64,000 nucleotides of DNA from Pseudomonas linyingensis (GTDB lineage: Bacteria > Pseudomonadota > Gammaproteobacteria > Pseudomonadales > Pseudomonadaceae), in assembly GCF_900109175.1 (NCBI RefSeq), contig NZ_FNZE01000017.1, positions 30,856 to 94,855 of the forward strand, written 5' to 3'. The notes beneath the pieces were generated by a model that had not been told where the DNA came from, did no database searches, and worked only from the letters and a program-made list of their open reading frames with translations. A program made the position numbers and the translations under genes. Every line of letters begins with the position of its first letter. Within the stretch, counting starts at the first letter, position 1. Positions 50,841 through 59,502 of this stretch are shown here, piece by piece.

Positions 50841-50982
50841 CGGGCTACTCGGTTTGCGGCTGACTATATGCGGCTATGGTAACTGATCGATCGGCGCCTC
50901 GGGGCGATGGCGGCGATAGAGCCAATGCATCGTCCGGGCTCGCGGTCTGCTAGGATGCCGGCCAGTTTTCCGGGGAGGCGAC

Positions 50983-51729
50983 ATGAGCAACTACCAACAG
51001 CTGGCCGAGGTGCACGACGACTACGGGGTGATCCGCGTGGTGGAGTCGGGCGACTACCGCTTTCTCGAATTCGGCGACGAGGTCGAGCAGAGCTGCACCT
51101 ATGTCCCCGATCCGGCCTGGCTGGAATACGACTACACCCGCGCCATGCTGCTCGGCGCGCTGCTGCCAGAGCGCACCGAGCGCGTGCTGTTTCTCGGTCT
51201 GGGCGGCGGCAACCTGACCCAGGCCTGTCTGAGGTTCTTGCCGCTGTCGATGGTGGAAGCGGTCGAACTGCGCCCTGCGGTGCCGCAGCTGGCCCGCGAG
51301 TTTCTCGGCCTGGCCGACGATCCACGCCTGACCATCCATATCGGCGATGCCTGCAGCCTGCTGGCGAACTGCGCGCCGGCCGACCTGATCTATCTCGACC
51401 TGTATACCGACACCGGGCCGGCGCCGGCGCACATCGCCTGGGGCTTTCTCGAGGCCTGTCGCGCGCAGCTGCGGCCCGGCGGCTGGCTGGTGATCAACCA
51501 GTGGAGCGCCACCGACGGCAAGCCGCTGGGCGCGCCCCTGTTGCGCGGGCTGTTCCGTCACTGCTACTGGGAGTGCCCAGTCACCGAGGGCAACGTCATC
51601 CTCTATGTGCCGGCCGACGGCGAGCAGGCGCTGGATACCGAGTGTCTGCGCCAGCGCGCCGAGGCGCTGGAGCCGCGCCTGGGTTATGCGCTGAGCGGTT
51701 ACATCGGGGCATTGCGTTCGGCGACCTGA
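50983..51729 (+). CDS. Spermidine-synthase-like methyltransferase-fold protein
   Basis: A 248-residue protein of the SpeE-like Rossmann fold: YRFLEFGDEVEQS, the nucleotide motif VLFLGLGGGNLTQACL, VEAVELRP, IGDACSLL and IYLDLYTD with the family Asp. It lacks the clear N-terminal domain of true spermidine synthase and the polyamine-site tyrosines cannot be placed, so a propylamine transferase or a related methyltransferase are both possible. GGGGAGG precedes ATG 50983. Confidence 0.75.
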   Translation: MSNYQQLAEVHDDYGVIRVVESGDYRFLEFGDEVEQSCTYVPDPAWLEYDYTRAMLLGALLPERTERVLFLGLGGGNLTQACLRFLPLSMVEAVELRPAVPQLAREFLGLADDPRLTIHIGDACSLLANCAPADLIYLDLYTDTGPAPAHIAWGFLEACRAQLRPGGWLVINQWSATDGKPLGAPLLRGLFRHCYWECPVTEGNVILYVPADGEQALDTECLRQRAEALEPRLGYALSGYIGALRSAT

Positions 51730-51796
51730 GTGCTCTGTGCCGGGCCTTTCCGGATGTGCGGGGCAAAAATAGCGAGACTCGGCACGTATTTTGCGT

Positions 51797-51967
51797 TATA
51801 GTGCGCGCCGGCTTTGACGCGCCCTGTTCAAAATCTGCACCATCAGGAAGCGCTGCTTCCGCCGTGCGTCCGTCTCCACGGACTGTCTTGACGAACTATC
51901 CTTTCCACGCGATTTCGCAAATCCCCGCCGACCAGGCTGCCAGGGTGACCCTACGGGTCTTGCTTTT
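51797..51967 (+). promoter_or_regulatory. Promoter and long leader of the DEAD-box helicase gene, with an attenuator-like hairpin
   Basis: TATAGT (51797-51802) is a plausible -10, giving a leader of more than 200 nt before ATG 52022. Inside it GACCC (51947-51951) and GGGTC (51955-51959) form a short hairpin followed by TTGCTTTT. Long structured leaders are known for cold-induced csdA genes. Confidence 0.4.
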
Positions 51968-52021
51968 GGCTAGCGCAGCGCTGGCCATGGGTCTTTGCGG
52001 ATGTACATGAGGCAAACACCC

Positions 52022-53704
52022 ATGACCGAAACTATCGTTGGCGGCTTCGCCGCGCTCAATCTCAACCCGGCTGTGCTTTCCGCGATCACCGCGGTGGGCT
52101 ACGAAGAGCCGTCCGCCATTCAGGCCCAGTCGATCCCGGTGATCCTTGCCGGTCACGACATGATCGGCCAGGCGCAGACCGGTACCGGCAAAACCGCGGC
52201 CTTCGCCCTGCCGCTGCTGTCGCTGCTCGACCCGGCCCGTCGCGAGCCGCAGATCCTCATCCTGACCCCGACCCGCGAGCTGGCCCTGCAGGTCGCCGCG
52301 GCCTTCGAGCGCTACTCCAGCGACATGGCTGGCGTGAAGGTGCTGGCGGTGTACGGCGGCGCGCCGATGGGCCCGCAGCTCAAGGCCCTGCGTCAGGGTG
52401 CCCAGGTAGTGGTGGCGACCCCGGGTCGCCTGTGCGACCACCTGCGTCGCGACGAGAAGCTGCTGGCCACCGTCGATCGCTTGGTCCTCGACGAGGCCGA
52501 CGAGATGCTCAAGCTCGGCTTCATGGAAGACATCGAAGCGATCTTCCAGGCCCTGCCGGAAAGCCGCCAGACCGTGCTGTTCTCCGCGACCCTGCCGGCC
52601 TCGATCCGTGCGATCGCCGAGCGCAACCTGAAGTCGCCGAAGCACGTCAAGATCGCCACCAAGACCCAGACCGTCGAGAGCATCGAGCAGGCCCACCTGA
52701 TGGTACATGCCGACCAGAAGCAGGCCGCCGTGTTGCGTCTGCTCGAGGTTGAGCAGTTCGATGCGCTGATCGGCTTCGTGCGCACCAAGCAGGCCACCCT
52801 CGACATCGCCGAGATGCTCGAGCGCAACGGCTACCGCGCCGCCGCGCTGAACGGCGACATTGCCCAGGCCCAGCGTGAGCGTGTGGTCGAGTCGCTCAAG
52901 GATGGCACCCTGGACATCGTGATCGCCACCGACGTCGCCGCCCGTGGTCTCGACGTACCGCGCATCACCCATGTGTTCAACATCGACATGCCGTACGACC
53001 CGGAGTCCTACGTGCACCGTATCGGTCGTACCGGCCGTGCCGGGCGTACCGGTCGCGCACTGTTGCTGGTTACCCCGCGCGAGCGCCGCATGCTGCAGGT
53101 GATCGAGCGAGTCACCGGGCAGAAGGTCGCCGAGATCAAGATGCCGGATGCCGAAACCGTGCTGGAAGCCCGCCTGCAGCGTCTGACCAACAGCCTCAAG
53201 CCGCTGCTGGACGGCGCTGAGGCCGCTCGTGGCGAGATCGGTGCCGAGCTGTGCCGTCGCCTGGAGTGCACTCCGGAGCAGCTGGCCGCGGCCCTGCTGG
53301 CCAAGCTGACCCAGGGGCAGGCCCTGGATCTGGAAAGCGTGCGTCGCGAGCAGCCGATGGCGCCGGCTCCGGCCCGCGAGCGTCCGGCCGGTGACCGTCC
53401 CGAGCGTACCGGCGAGCGCAGCGGCGAAGCCCGTCCGCGCCGCCCGATGGAGCCGCTGGCCGAAGGCCGCGTGCGCTGCCGTACCGCGCTGGGTAAGCGC
53501 GACGGCGTCGCTGCCAAGAACCTGCTCGGCGCCATCATCAACGAAGGCAAGATGGTCCGCGAAGCCATCGGCCGCATCCAGGTGCGCGAGACCTTCAGCC
53601 TGGTCGAGCTGCCGGAAGAGGGCCTGGATCGCCTGCTCGGTCGCCTCAAGGAAACCCGTGTCGCCGGCAAGGCCCTGCGCCTGCGTCGTTACCACGAGGA
53701 ATGA
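52022..53704 (+). CDS. DEAD-box ATP-dependent RNA helicase, CsdA/DbpA type
   Basis: A 560-residue RNA helicase with the Q-motif region (GFAALNLNPAVLSAI), Walker A AQTGTGKT, motif Ib TPGR, motif II Asp157-Glu-Ala-Asp160, motif III SAT, and motif VI HRIGRTGRAGRTG. After an arginine-rich linker (about residues 440-490) it ends with a DbpA-type RNA-binding domain (GKRDGVAAKNLLGAIINEG). It remodels ribosomal or cold-stress RNA structures. GAGG lies 9 nt before ATG 52022. Confidence 0.92.
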   Translation: MTETIVGGFAALNLNPAVLSAITAVGYEEPSAIQAQSIPVILAGHDMIGQAQTGTGKTAAFALPLLSLLDPARREPQILILTPTRELALQVAAAFERYSSDMAGVKVLAVYGGAPMGPQLKALRQGAQVVVATPGRLCDHLRRDEKLLATVDRLVLDEADEMLKLGFMEDIEAIFQALPESRQTVLFSATLPASIRAIAERNLKSPKHVKIATKTQTVESIEQAHLMVHADQKQAAVLRLLEVEQFDALIGFVRTKQATLDIAEMLERNGYRAAALNGDIAQAQRERVVESLKDGTLDIVIATDVAARGLDVPRITHVFNIDMPYDPESYVHRIGRTGRAGRTGRALLLVTPRERRMLQVIERVTGQKVAEIKMPDAETVLEARLQRLTNSLKPLLDGAEAARGEIGAELCRRLECTPEQLAAALLAKLTQGQALDLESVRREQPMAPAPARERPAGDRPERTGERSGEARPRRPMEPLAEGRVRCRTALGKRDGVAAKNLLGAIINEGKMVREAIGRIQVRETFSLVELPEEGLDRLLGRLKETRVAGKALRLRRYHEE

Positions 53705-53733
53705 GCATTCGCTGACTGAATGCCGGTAATGCC

Positions 53734-53763
53734 AAAACGCCCCGACTTGTCGGGGCGTTTTCG
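53734..53763 (+). terminator. Intrinsic terminator of the helicase gene
   Basis: CGCCCCGAC (53738-53746) pairs with GTCGGGGCG (53749-53757), then TTTTCG; flanked by AAAA on the left so it could work in both directions. Confidence 0.92.
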
Positions 53764-53793
53764 TTGTTGGGGCCTGCCAGCGGGCCGGGCCGG

Positions 53794-54561
53794 TCAGCCG
53801 AAGCGGTAGATGTCCATGCTGATCGTCGCCTTGCTGAAGCCCTGGTGCTCGACGCCGAACTCGCCACCGGCGCCGCGGGCGAAAAACAGCGGCAGCAGGT
53901 GCTCGTCGCTGGGGTGGCTGCGCACCGCCCAGGGCGCCTGCTGGCGGTAGTCGTGCAGGGCGGCCTCGTCGCCCGCCTGCAGGTGCTCGACCAGCCAGTC
54001 GCGGAATTCGCGTGCCCAGGGCTCGACCACCTCCGAGCCGGCATCCCAGTCCAGTTCGCGCAGGTTGTGGGTGACGCTGCCCGAGCCGATCAGCAGGACC
54101 CCGCGCTCGCGCAGGCCGCCGAGGAGGCGGCCGAGCTGGGTCTGTAGCGCCGGCCCCTGGCGACTGGGCAGCGACAGCTGCAGCACCGGGATGTCGGCCT
54201 CGGGATACATCATCCGCAGCGGCACCCAGGCGCCATGGTCGAGCGGGCGCTGCGGGTCGAGCTGTGCCGGCAGGCCGGCGGCCTCCAGCAGCTCGACGAT
54301 TTCCCCGGCCAGCTGCGGCTCGCCCGGTGGCTGGTAGTCGAGCGCATAGAGCGCCGGCGGAAAGCCGTAGAAGTCATGCCAGGCCTGCTGGCGCGGCGCC
54401 GAGGTCAGGTGCAGGTCGGTGGTTTCCCAGTGCGCGGAAACCACCAGAATCGCCCTGGGGCGCGGCAGCTCGCGGGCCAGGCGGGCGAGGGCGCGGCCGG
54501 TTTCGCCGGGCTGCAGGGCGACCATCGGCGAACCGTGGGAAATGAACAGGCTGGGCAGCAT
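53794..54561 (-). CDS. DODA-type extradiol dioxygenase (YgiD/LigB family)
   Basis: A 255-residue LigB-superfamily protein: LPSLFISHGSPMVALQP with a metal-ligand histidine, VVSAHWETTDLHLT, DHGAWVPLRMMYP, SVTHNLREL and SHPSDEHLLPLFFA. Members (YgiD, plant DODA) cleave catechol-type rings such as L-DOPA. The start at 54561 fits family length; upstream frame residues are not conserved. It is divergent from tpm. It is not part of the catabolic cluster. Confidence 0.85.
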   Translation of the reverse strand: MLPSLFISHGSPMVALQPGETGRALARLARELPRPRAILVVSAHWETTDLHLTSAPRQQAWHDFYGFPPALYALDYQPPGEPQLAGEIVELLEAAGLPAQLDPQRPLDHGAWVPLRMMYPEADIPVLQLSLPSRQGPALQTQLGRLLGGLRERGVLLIGSGSVTHNLRELDWDAGSEVVEPWAREFRDWLVEHLQAGDEAALHDYRQQAPWAVRSHPSDEHLLPLFFARGAGGEFGVEHQGFSKATISMDIYRFG

Positions 54562-54670
54562 GGGGATGTCTCTGGAGGGCGATGTTGCTATCTTCGGCAG
54601 GCGAACCATCGAAATCCAGTATAAGTTTTCGACCATTCGAATCGAATCCGGCAATCAAAGGGAGGCTCTA

Positions 54671-55327
54671 ATGCACGAGGAGTTCTGGCAGGCGCGCTGG
54701 GCGCGCAACGAGATCGGCTTTCACCGCAGCGAGGTGAATCCCGCGCTGCAGGAGTACTGGCCGCAACTGCAGCTGGCGCCGGGCAGTCGGGTGCTGGTAC
54801 CACTGTGCGGCAAGAGTCTCGATATGCCCTGGCTGGCGGCCCAAGGCTACGGGGTGCTGGGCGTCGAGCTGGCGGAGAAGGCGGTTCAGGAATTCTTCGC
54901 CGAGCAGGGCCTGAGCGCGCCGGCCGCGGCCGACGGTGCCCTGCGCCGCCATCAGGCCGAGGGCATCGCCGTGCTGCAGGGCGACTTCTTTGCCGTCACG
55001 CCGGCGCAGACGGCTGGCTGTGTCGGCTACTACGACCGTGCGGCGCTGATCGCCCTGCCGCTGGAGATGCGCCGGCGCTACGTGGCGCACCTGCGGGAGC
55101 TGCTGCCCAGCAGCTGCCGCGGCCTGCTGATGACCCTCGACTATCCGCAGGAGGAGCGCAAGGGGCCGCCGTTCGCGGTGAGCGACAGCGAGGTGCGCGA
55201 ACTCTATGGCGAGGACTGGCGGATCGAGCTGCTGGAGGACGAGGATGTGCTGGCGGAAAACGCCGGCTTCCTTGCGCTGGGGGTGAGCGGTCTGCGTGAG
55301 CGGGTCTATCGGCTGACGCGTCTTTAG
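54671..55327 (+). CDS. tpm: Thiopurine S-methyltransferase
   Basis: A 218-residue TPMT-family methyltransferase: EFWQARWARNEIGFHRSEVN, the SAM site VLVPLCGKSLDMPWLAAQG, GVELAEKAVQEFF, GCVGYYDRAALIALP and PPFAVSDSEV. In Pseudomonas this enzyme methylates tellurite, selenium and thiol compounds. GGGAGG precedes ATG 54671. Confidence 0.93.
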   Translation: MHEEFWQARWARNEIGFHRSEVNPALQEYWPQLQLAPGSRVLVPLCGKSLDMPWLAAQGYGVLGVELAEKAVQEFFAEQGLSAPAAADGALRRHQAEGIAVLQGDFFAVTPAQTAGCVGYYDRAALIALPLEMRRRYVAHLRELLPSSCRGLLMTLDYPQEERKGPPFAVSDSEVRELYGEDWRIELLEDEDVLAENAGFLALGVSGLRERVYRLTRL

Positions 55328-55335
55328 TGGCCGAA

Positions 55336-55356
55336 GGGGCCGCCTGTGGCGGCCCC
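55336..55356. terminator. Shared hairpin between convergent tpm and DUF2959 genes
   Basis: GGGGCCGCC (55336-55344) pairs perfectly with GGCGGCCCC (55348-55356), loop 3 nt; no T-tract. Confidence 0.55.
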
Positions 55357-55363
55357 GCGCGCG

Positions 55364-56011
55364 TCAGTTGCCGCTCTGCAGGCGGCGCACGAAGGCGTCG
55401 GATTCGTCGATGGCGCGCTGCATGTCGCGCAGCAGCTGGTCGACGTTGCCCTGCAGGGTGCGGTACTCGCCCTTGAGCGCGCCGATGGCGCGGGCGTTGA
55501 GGTTGTGCTTGAGGAATAGCACCTGGTCGCGCAGCACGCTGAGTACCGGCTCGATGCGCCGCTCGGCGGCCTGCATGCGCTGGATCAGGGTGCGGTAGTC
55601 CTGGCGGGTGCGCGCCAGCTCGCGGGCGCTGGCGTTGCGCAGGCTGGCGTTGCTGTATTGCTGCAGTTCGGCCTCCCATTCGTCGAACAGCGCCTCGGCG
55701 ACGTCCTCGACCGCCTTGATGCGCTGGCGAACGGCCTTGGCGCTTTCCTCGCTGGCGAGGTATTCGCTGTTCAGTGCGTCGTAACGCGCCTCCAGTTCAC
55801 CGCCGTTGACCTGCACCACACTGCGGTAGCGCTCGAGGGCGTCGCGGAACTGCTCCTTGGCGTCCAGCTGGGCGTCGCGGGCTTCCTCGACGCGGTCGAC
55901 GAGGATGTCGCGCTTGTGCACGCCGGCCTTTTCCATGGCGGCGTAGTAGGCGCTCTGGCAGCCGGTGAGCAGGAGCAGGGCGGCGAAGACGAGGGAGGCA
56001 GTGCGGCGCAT
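55364..56011 (-). CDS. DUF2959 lipoprotein
   Basis: A 215-residue protein with a lipoprotein signal (LVFAALLLLTGC; lipobox LTGC), then a long coiled-coil-like helical domain (DILVDRVEEARDAQLDAKEQ, RYRSVVQVNGGELEARYDAL). It should be anchored to a membrane facing the periplasm. The domain has no established activity to my knowledge. The start at 56011 puts the lipobox at the correct distance. Confidence 0.85.
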   Translation of the reverse strand: MRRTASLVFAALLLLTGCQSAYYAAMEKAGVHKRDILVDRVEEARDAQLDAKEQFRDALERYRSVVQVNGGELEARYDALNSEYLASEESAKAVRQRIKAVEDVAEALFDEWEAELQQYSNASLRNASARELARTRQDYRTLIQRMQAAERRIEPVLSVLRDQVLFLKHNLNARAIGALKGEYRTLQGNVDQLLRDMQRAIDESDAFVRRLQSGN

Positions 56012-56057
56012 CGGAGATTTCTCGCAGGCGGATAACGCGGCCATGGTAGCGGCGGAA

Positions 56058-56084
56058 CAAAAAAAGGGCGACTCGCGTCGCCCT
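56058..56084 (-). terminator. Intrinsic terminator of htpX
   Basis: AGGGCGAC/GTCGCCCT stem (56065-56084); read on the minus strand it is followed by seven T. Confidence 0.9.
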
Positions 56085-56132
56085 GTCCCAATGTGAAACT
56101 CGTCCCGCCGTGAAGCGGGAGCCGTGCGGCAA

Positions 56133-57008
56133 TCAGCGACCGCGCTGGCGCAGGGCCTCGATGCGGTCTTCCAGCGGCGGGTGGGTCATCAGCAGGCCGG
56201 CCAGGCCATGCTTGAGGCCGCCGTTGATGCCGAAGGCGGTCATGCTTTCCGGCATGTGCACCGGCACGCCCTGTTCGGCACGCAGGCGCTGCAGGGCGGC
56301 GATCATCGCGCCGGTGCCGGCCAGGTCGGCACCGGACTCGTCGGCGCGAAACTCGCGCTTGCGCGAGAACCACATGACGATGATGCTGGCCAGGATGCCC
56401 AGCACCAGTTCGGCGAAGATGGTCGCGACGAAGTAGCCGATACCCGGGCCTTCCTCGTTCTTGAGGATCACCTTGTCGACGAAGTTGCCGAAGATGCGCG
56501 CGAAGAACATCACGAAGGTGTTCACCACGCCCTGGATCAGCGCCAGGGTGACCATGTCGCCGTTGGCCACGTGACCGATCTCGTGGGCCAGTACGGCCTT
56601 GACCTCGTCCGGCGAGAAGCGCTCGAGCAGGCCTTGGCTGACGGCCACCAGGGCGTCGTTCTTGTTCCAGCCGGTGGCGAAGGCGTTGGCCTCGTAGGCG
56701 GGGAAGATGCCGACCTCGGGCATCTTGATCCCGGCGTCGCGCGCCAGCTGCTCGACGGTCTGCAGCAGCCACTGTTCGTGGCGGGTGCGCGGCTGGCTGA
56801 TGATTTCGGTGCCGGTACTCATCTTCGCCATCCACTTGGAGATGAACAGCGAAACCAGCGAGCCGGCGAAACCGAACACGGCGCAGAACACCAGCAGGCT
56901 GCCGTAGTTCTGACCGGTGAAGCGGTCGACCCCGAGCAGCTTGAGGGTGACGCTGGCAATTACCAGCACGGCCAGGTTGGTGGCCAGGAACAGCAGAATA
57001 CGCATCAT
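56133..57008 (-). CDS. htpX: HtpX membrane metalloprotease (M48 family)
   Basis: A 291-residue membrane protease with hydrophobic helices at the N-terminus and near residues 155-200, the zinc motif His142-Glu143-x2-His146 (HEIGH), and the third ligand region [14 protein letters not shown]. It degrades misfolded inner-membrane proteins. The MMRILLF start matches the usual Pseudomonas form; AAGGAG lies 12 nt upstream, a rather long spacing. Confidence 0.95.
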   Translation of the reverse strand: MMRILLFLATNLAVLVIASVTLKLLGVDRFTGQNYGSLLVFCAVFGFAGSLVSLFISKWMAKMSTGTEIISQPRTRHEQWLLQTVEQLARDAGIKMPEVGIFPAYEANAFATGWNKNDALVAVSQGLLERFSPDEVKAVLAHEIGHVANGDMVTLALIQGVVNTFVMFFARIFGNFVDKVILKNEEGPGIGYFVATIFAELVLGILASIIVMWFSRKREFRADESGADLAGTGAMIAALQRLRAEQGVPVHMPESMTAFGINGGLKHGLAGLLMTHPPLEDRIEALRQRGR

Positions 57009-57098
57009 GATTAAAACCGTCTCCTTGCGGCAGAGTCGCGATGAGTCTGAGCGGCTATATAAGGGAGCCCGAGGGGGTAATTCAACAGGAGCGCTATT

Positions 57099-57551
57099 TC
57101 AAACTGTGTCGCCCGAGCCGCTCTGGCTCGCGTTGAACAGCAGGCGGGCGAGCTGCGACAGCCGTTCGCCGTCGCCGCTGGCCAGGGTTTCCTGCAGCTG
57201 ACGAGCCAGCGTGCTGCGCATGGACGGTACGTTCGCGGGCAGGCTGCAGTGTTGCAGTGCGGCATCGCCGATGCGGGCGCTCAGGCGCAGGAAGCCTTTT
57301 TCGCTGAGAACCGCCTGCTCCAGCGCCTCGTGATGGAGGGTGCCGGCATGGCGCAGGTAGCCTTCCTCGCCGAGCCACAGCAGGGTGCCCAGGCAGCTTT
57401 GGTGGCGCACGTGGGGCAGGCCGTATTCGTCCGGCTCGTGATAGCCGATCAGGTCATCGACGTAGAGGGTGGTCTTGCGCGGAAACACCCGGTAGAGGGT
57501 GAGCAGGGCGCGGCTGGCGTCGTGGTAGAAATCGTTGATCTGCAGATCCAT
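57099..57551 (-). CDS. Conserved hypothetical protein
   Basis: A 150-residue protein without a domain I recognise: a mixed helix/strand N-terminal half with the YRVFPRKTTLYVDDLIG and HVRHQSCLGTLLWLGEEGYL segments and a helical C-terminal part. Codon use fits the core genome. It lies between htpX and alaA with gaps of about 50-90 bases, in the same direction. Confidence 0.75.
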   Translation of the reverse strand: MDLQINDFYHDASRALLTLYRVFPRKTTLYVDDLIGYHEPDEYGLPHVRHQSCLGTLLWLGEEGYLRHAGTLHHEALEQAVLSEKGFLRLSARIGDAALQHCSLPANVPSMRSTLARQLQETLASGDGERLSQLARLLFNASQSGSGDTV

Positions 57552-57602
57552 GGCGGGAACTCACACCAGCCACCCGGGCGGGCGGCTGGCTTACAGGCTG
57601 GG

Positions 57603-58814
57603 TTACTGGCGGTAGCCCTTGAGGAAGTTGCCGATGCGGCCGATGGCCAGCTCGAGGTCGTCGACGCGTGGCAGGGTGACCACGCGGAAGTGGTCCGGCC
57701 ACGGCCAGTTGAAGGCGGTGCCCTGGACGATCAGCAGCTTCTCGGAGAGCAGCAGGTCGAGGACGAACTTCTCGTCGTTGTGGATCGGGCAGACCTTGGG
57801 ATCGATCTTCGGGAAGGCGTAGAGCGCGCCCATCGGCTTGACGCAGCTGACCCCGGGAATGTCGTTGAGCAGCTCCCAGGTGCGGTTGCGCTGCTCGAGC
57901 AGGCGCCCGCCGGGCAGGACCAGGTCGTTGATGCTCTGGTAGCCACCGAGGGCGGTCTGGATCGCGTGCTGGGCCGGCACGTTGGCGCACAGGCGCATGT
58001 TGGCGAGGATGTCGAGGCCCTCGATGTAGCTCTTGGCCTTGTGCTTGGGGCCGGAGATGGCCACCCAGCCGGAGCGGAAGCCAGCCACACGGTAGGACTT
58101 GGACAGGCCGTTGAAGGTCAGGCACAGCACGTCCGGGGCCAGCGAGGCGGTGCAGATGTGCTGGGCGTCGTCGTAGAGGATCTTGTCGTAGATCTCGTCG
58201 GAGAAGATCACCAGGTTGTTCTGACGGGCGACCTCAACGATTTCCTCGAGCACTTCCTTGGGATACACCGCGCCGGTCGGATTGTTCGGGTTGATCAGCA
58301 GGATCGCCTTGGTGTTGCTGGTGACTTTCGCCTTGATGTCGGCGATGTCGGGGTACCAGTTCGACTGCTCGTCGCACAGGTAGTGCACCGCCTTGCCGCC
58401 GGCCAGGCTGGTAGCCGCGGTCCACAGCGGGTAGTCGGGGGCCGGGATCAGTACCTCGTCGCCGTTGTTGAGCAGGGCCTGCAGGACCATGACGATCAGC
58501 TCGGATACGCCGTTGCCGAGGTAGATATCCTCGATGCCGATGCCTTCCACTTGCTTCTGCTGGTAGTACTGCATCACCGCCTTGCGTGCGCTGAACAGTC
58601 CCTTGGAGTCGCTGTAGCCCTGGGAGATCGGCAGGTTGCGGATCACGTCCTGGAGGATTTCCTCCGGCGCTTCGAAGCCGAACGGTGCCGGGTTGCCGAT
58701 GTTCAGCTTGAGAATGCGCTGGCCTTCGTCTTCGAGGCGCTTGGCGTGCTTGAGAACCGGCCCGCGGATGTCATAGCAGACGTTGGCGAGCTTGTTGGAT
58801 TTGCTGACCTGCAT
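57603..58814 (-). CDS. alaA: Alanine-forming aminotransferase AlaA (class I/II PLP enzyme)
   Basis: A 403-residue PLP-dependent aminotransferase: KLANVCYDIRGPVLKHAKRL, the substrate-binding IGNPAPFGFEAP, INPNNPTGAVYP, SDEIYDKI with the Asp that pairs with the pyridine ring, and the PLP lysine in FNGLSKSYRVAGFRSGW. These blocks match glutamate-pyruvate aminotransferase AlaA. It makes alanine from pyruvate. It is divergent from msrB. Confidence 0.92.
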   Translation of the reverse strand: MQVSKSNKLANVCYDIRGPVLKHAKRLEDEGQRILKLNIGNPAPFGFEAPEEILQDVIRNLPISQGYSDSKGLFSARKAVMQYYQQKQVEGIGIEDIYLGNGVSELIVMVLQALLNNGDEVLIPAPDYPLWTAATSLAGGKAVHYLCDEQSNWYPDIADIKAKVTSNTKAILLINPNNPTGAVYPKEVLEEIVEVARQNNLVIFSDEIYDKILYDDAQHICTASLAPDVLCLTFNGLSKSYRVAGFRSGWVAISGPKHKAKSYIEGLDILANMRLCANVPAQHAIQTALGGYQSINDLVLPGGRLLEQRNRTWELLNDIPGVSCVKPMGALYAFPKIDPKVCPIHNDEKFVLDLLLSEKLLIVQGTAFNWPWPDHFRVVTLPRVDDLELAIGRIGNFLKGYRQ

Positions 58815-58985
58815 GAGGGAACCCCGATATAACCAGCGCCCGGCATTCGGCGCTGGCGCAAATCGTCCGGGGGCGGCTTGGCAGGCTCAAAAGCGGGTGA
58901 CAGACTGAAAGCCACGCATCATACGACTGCCCCGGGCCCGGTGAAAGGGAAGGGGTGGGCTTTTTTCCAAGGCGAGGTGTTTTAC

Positions 58986-59381
58986 ATGCAAAAGGTCGAA
59001 AAGCCTCTGGATGAGTGGCGCGAGGAGCTGTCGGAAAGCCAGTTCCAGGTCTGCCGTCTCAAGGGGACCGAGCGCGCCTTCACCGGCGAGTACTACCACT
59101 GCAAGACTCCGGGCATCTACCACTGTGCCTGCTGCGATGCGCCGCTGTTCGACTCGAATGCCAAGTACGACTCCGGCAGTGGCTGGCCGAGCTATTTCCA
59201 GCCGGTTTCCGCCGAGGCACTGCGTCGGGTGGAGGATTTCAGCCACGGCATGCACCGCATCGAGGTGCTCTGTGCACGCTGCGATGCGCATCTGGGGCAT
59301 GTGTTCCCGGACGGGCCGGAGCCGACCGGATTGCGCTACTGCATCAACTCGGTGGCCCTGCGACTCAAGCCTGTAGAGTGA
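58986..59381 (+). CDS. msrB: Peptide-methionine (R)-S-oxide reductase MsrB
   Basis: A 131-residue MsrB with two zinc-binding CxxC pairs (CACCDAP, CARCDAH), the SGSGWPSY and HRIEVLC segments and the catalytic Cys119 in RYCINS. It repairs methionine-R-sulfoxide with thioredoxin. GAGGTG precedes ATG 58986. Confidence 0.95.
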   Translation: MQKVEKPLDEWREELSESQFQVCRLKGTERAFTGEYYHCKTPGIYHCACCDAPLFDSNAKYDSGSGWPSYFQPVSAEALRRVEDFSHGMHRIEVLCARCDAHLGHVFPDGPEPTGLRYCINSVALRLKPVE

Positions 59382-59502
59382 TAAAAAGCATTCAGTTGTC
59401 TTCGTAAGACTCTGAAATAAAAGAAAATTTGTCTTGCGGTTAAAGTGATTTGTGCGCAGTGTGGCGCTGGCCAGGCGCCGGAGGGCGTGGGGAGTCGGCG
59501 CC

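Noticed and set aside
53794..54561. The DODA-type dioxygenase as the missing ring-cleavage enzyme of the catabolic cluster
   Set aside because: It lies in the core-genome part, lacks the shared operator and A-rich leader, and is divergent from tpm; YgiD-like proteins are common outside catabolic clusters.
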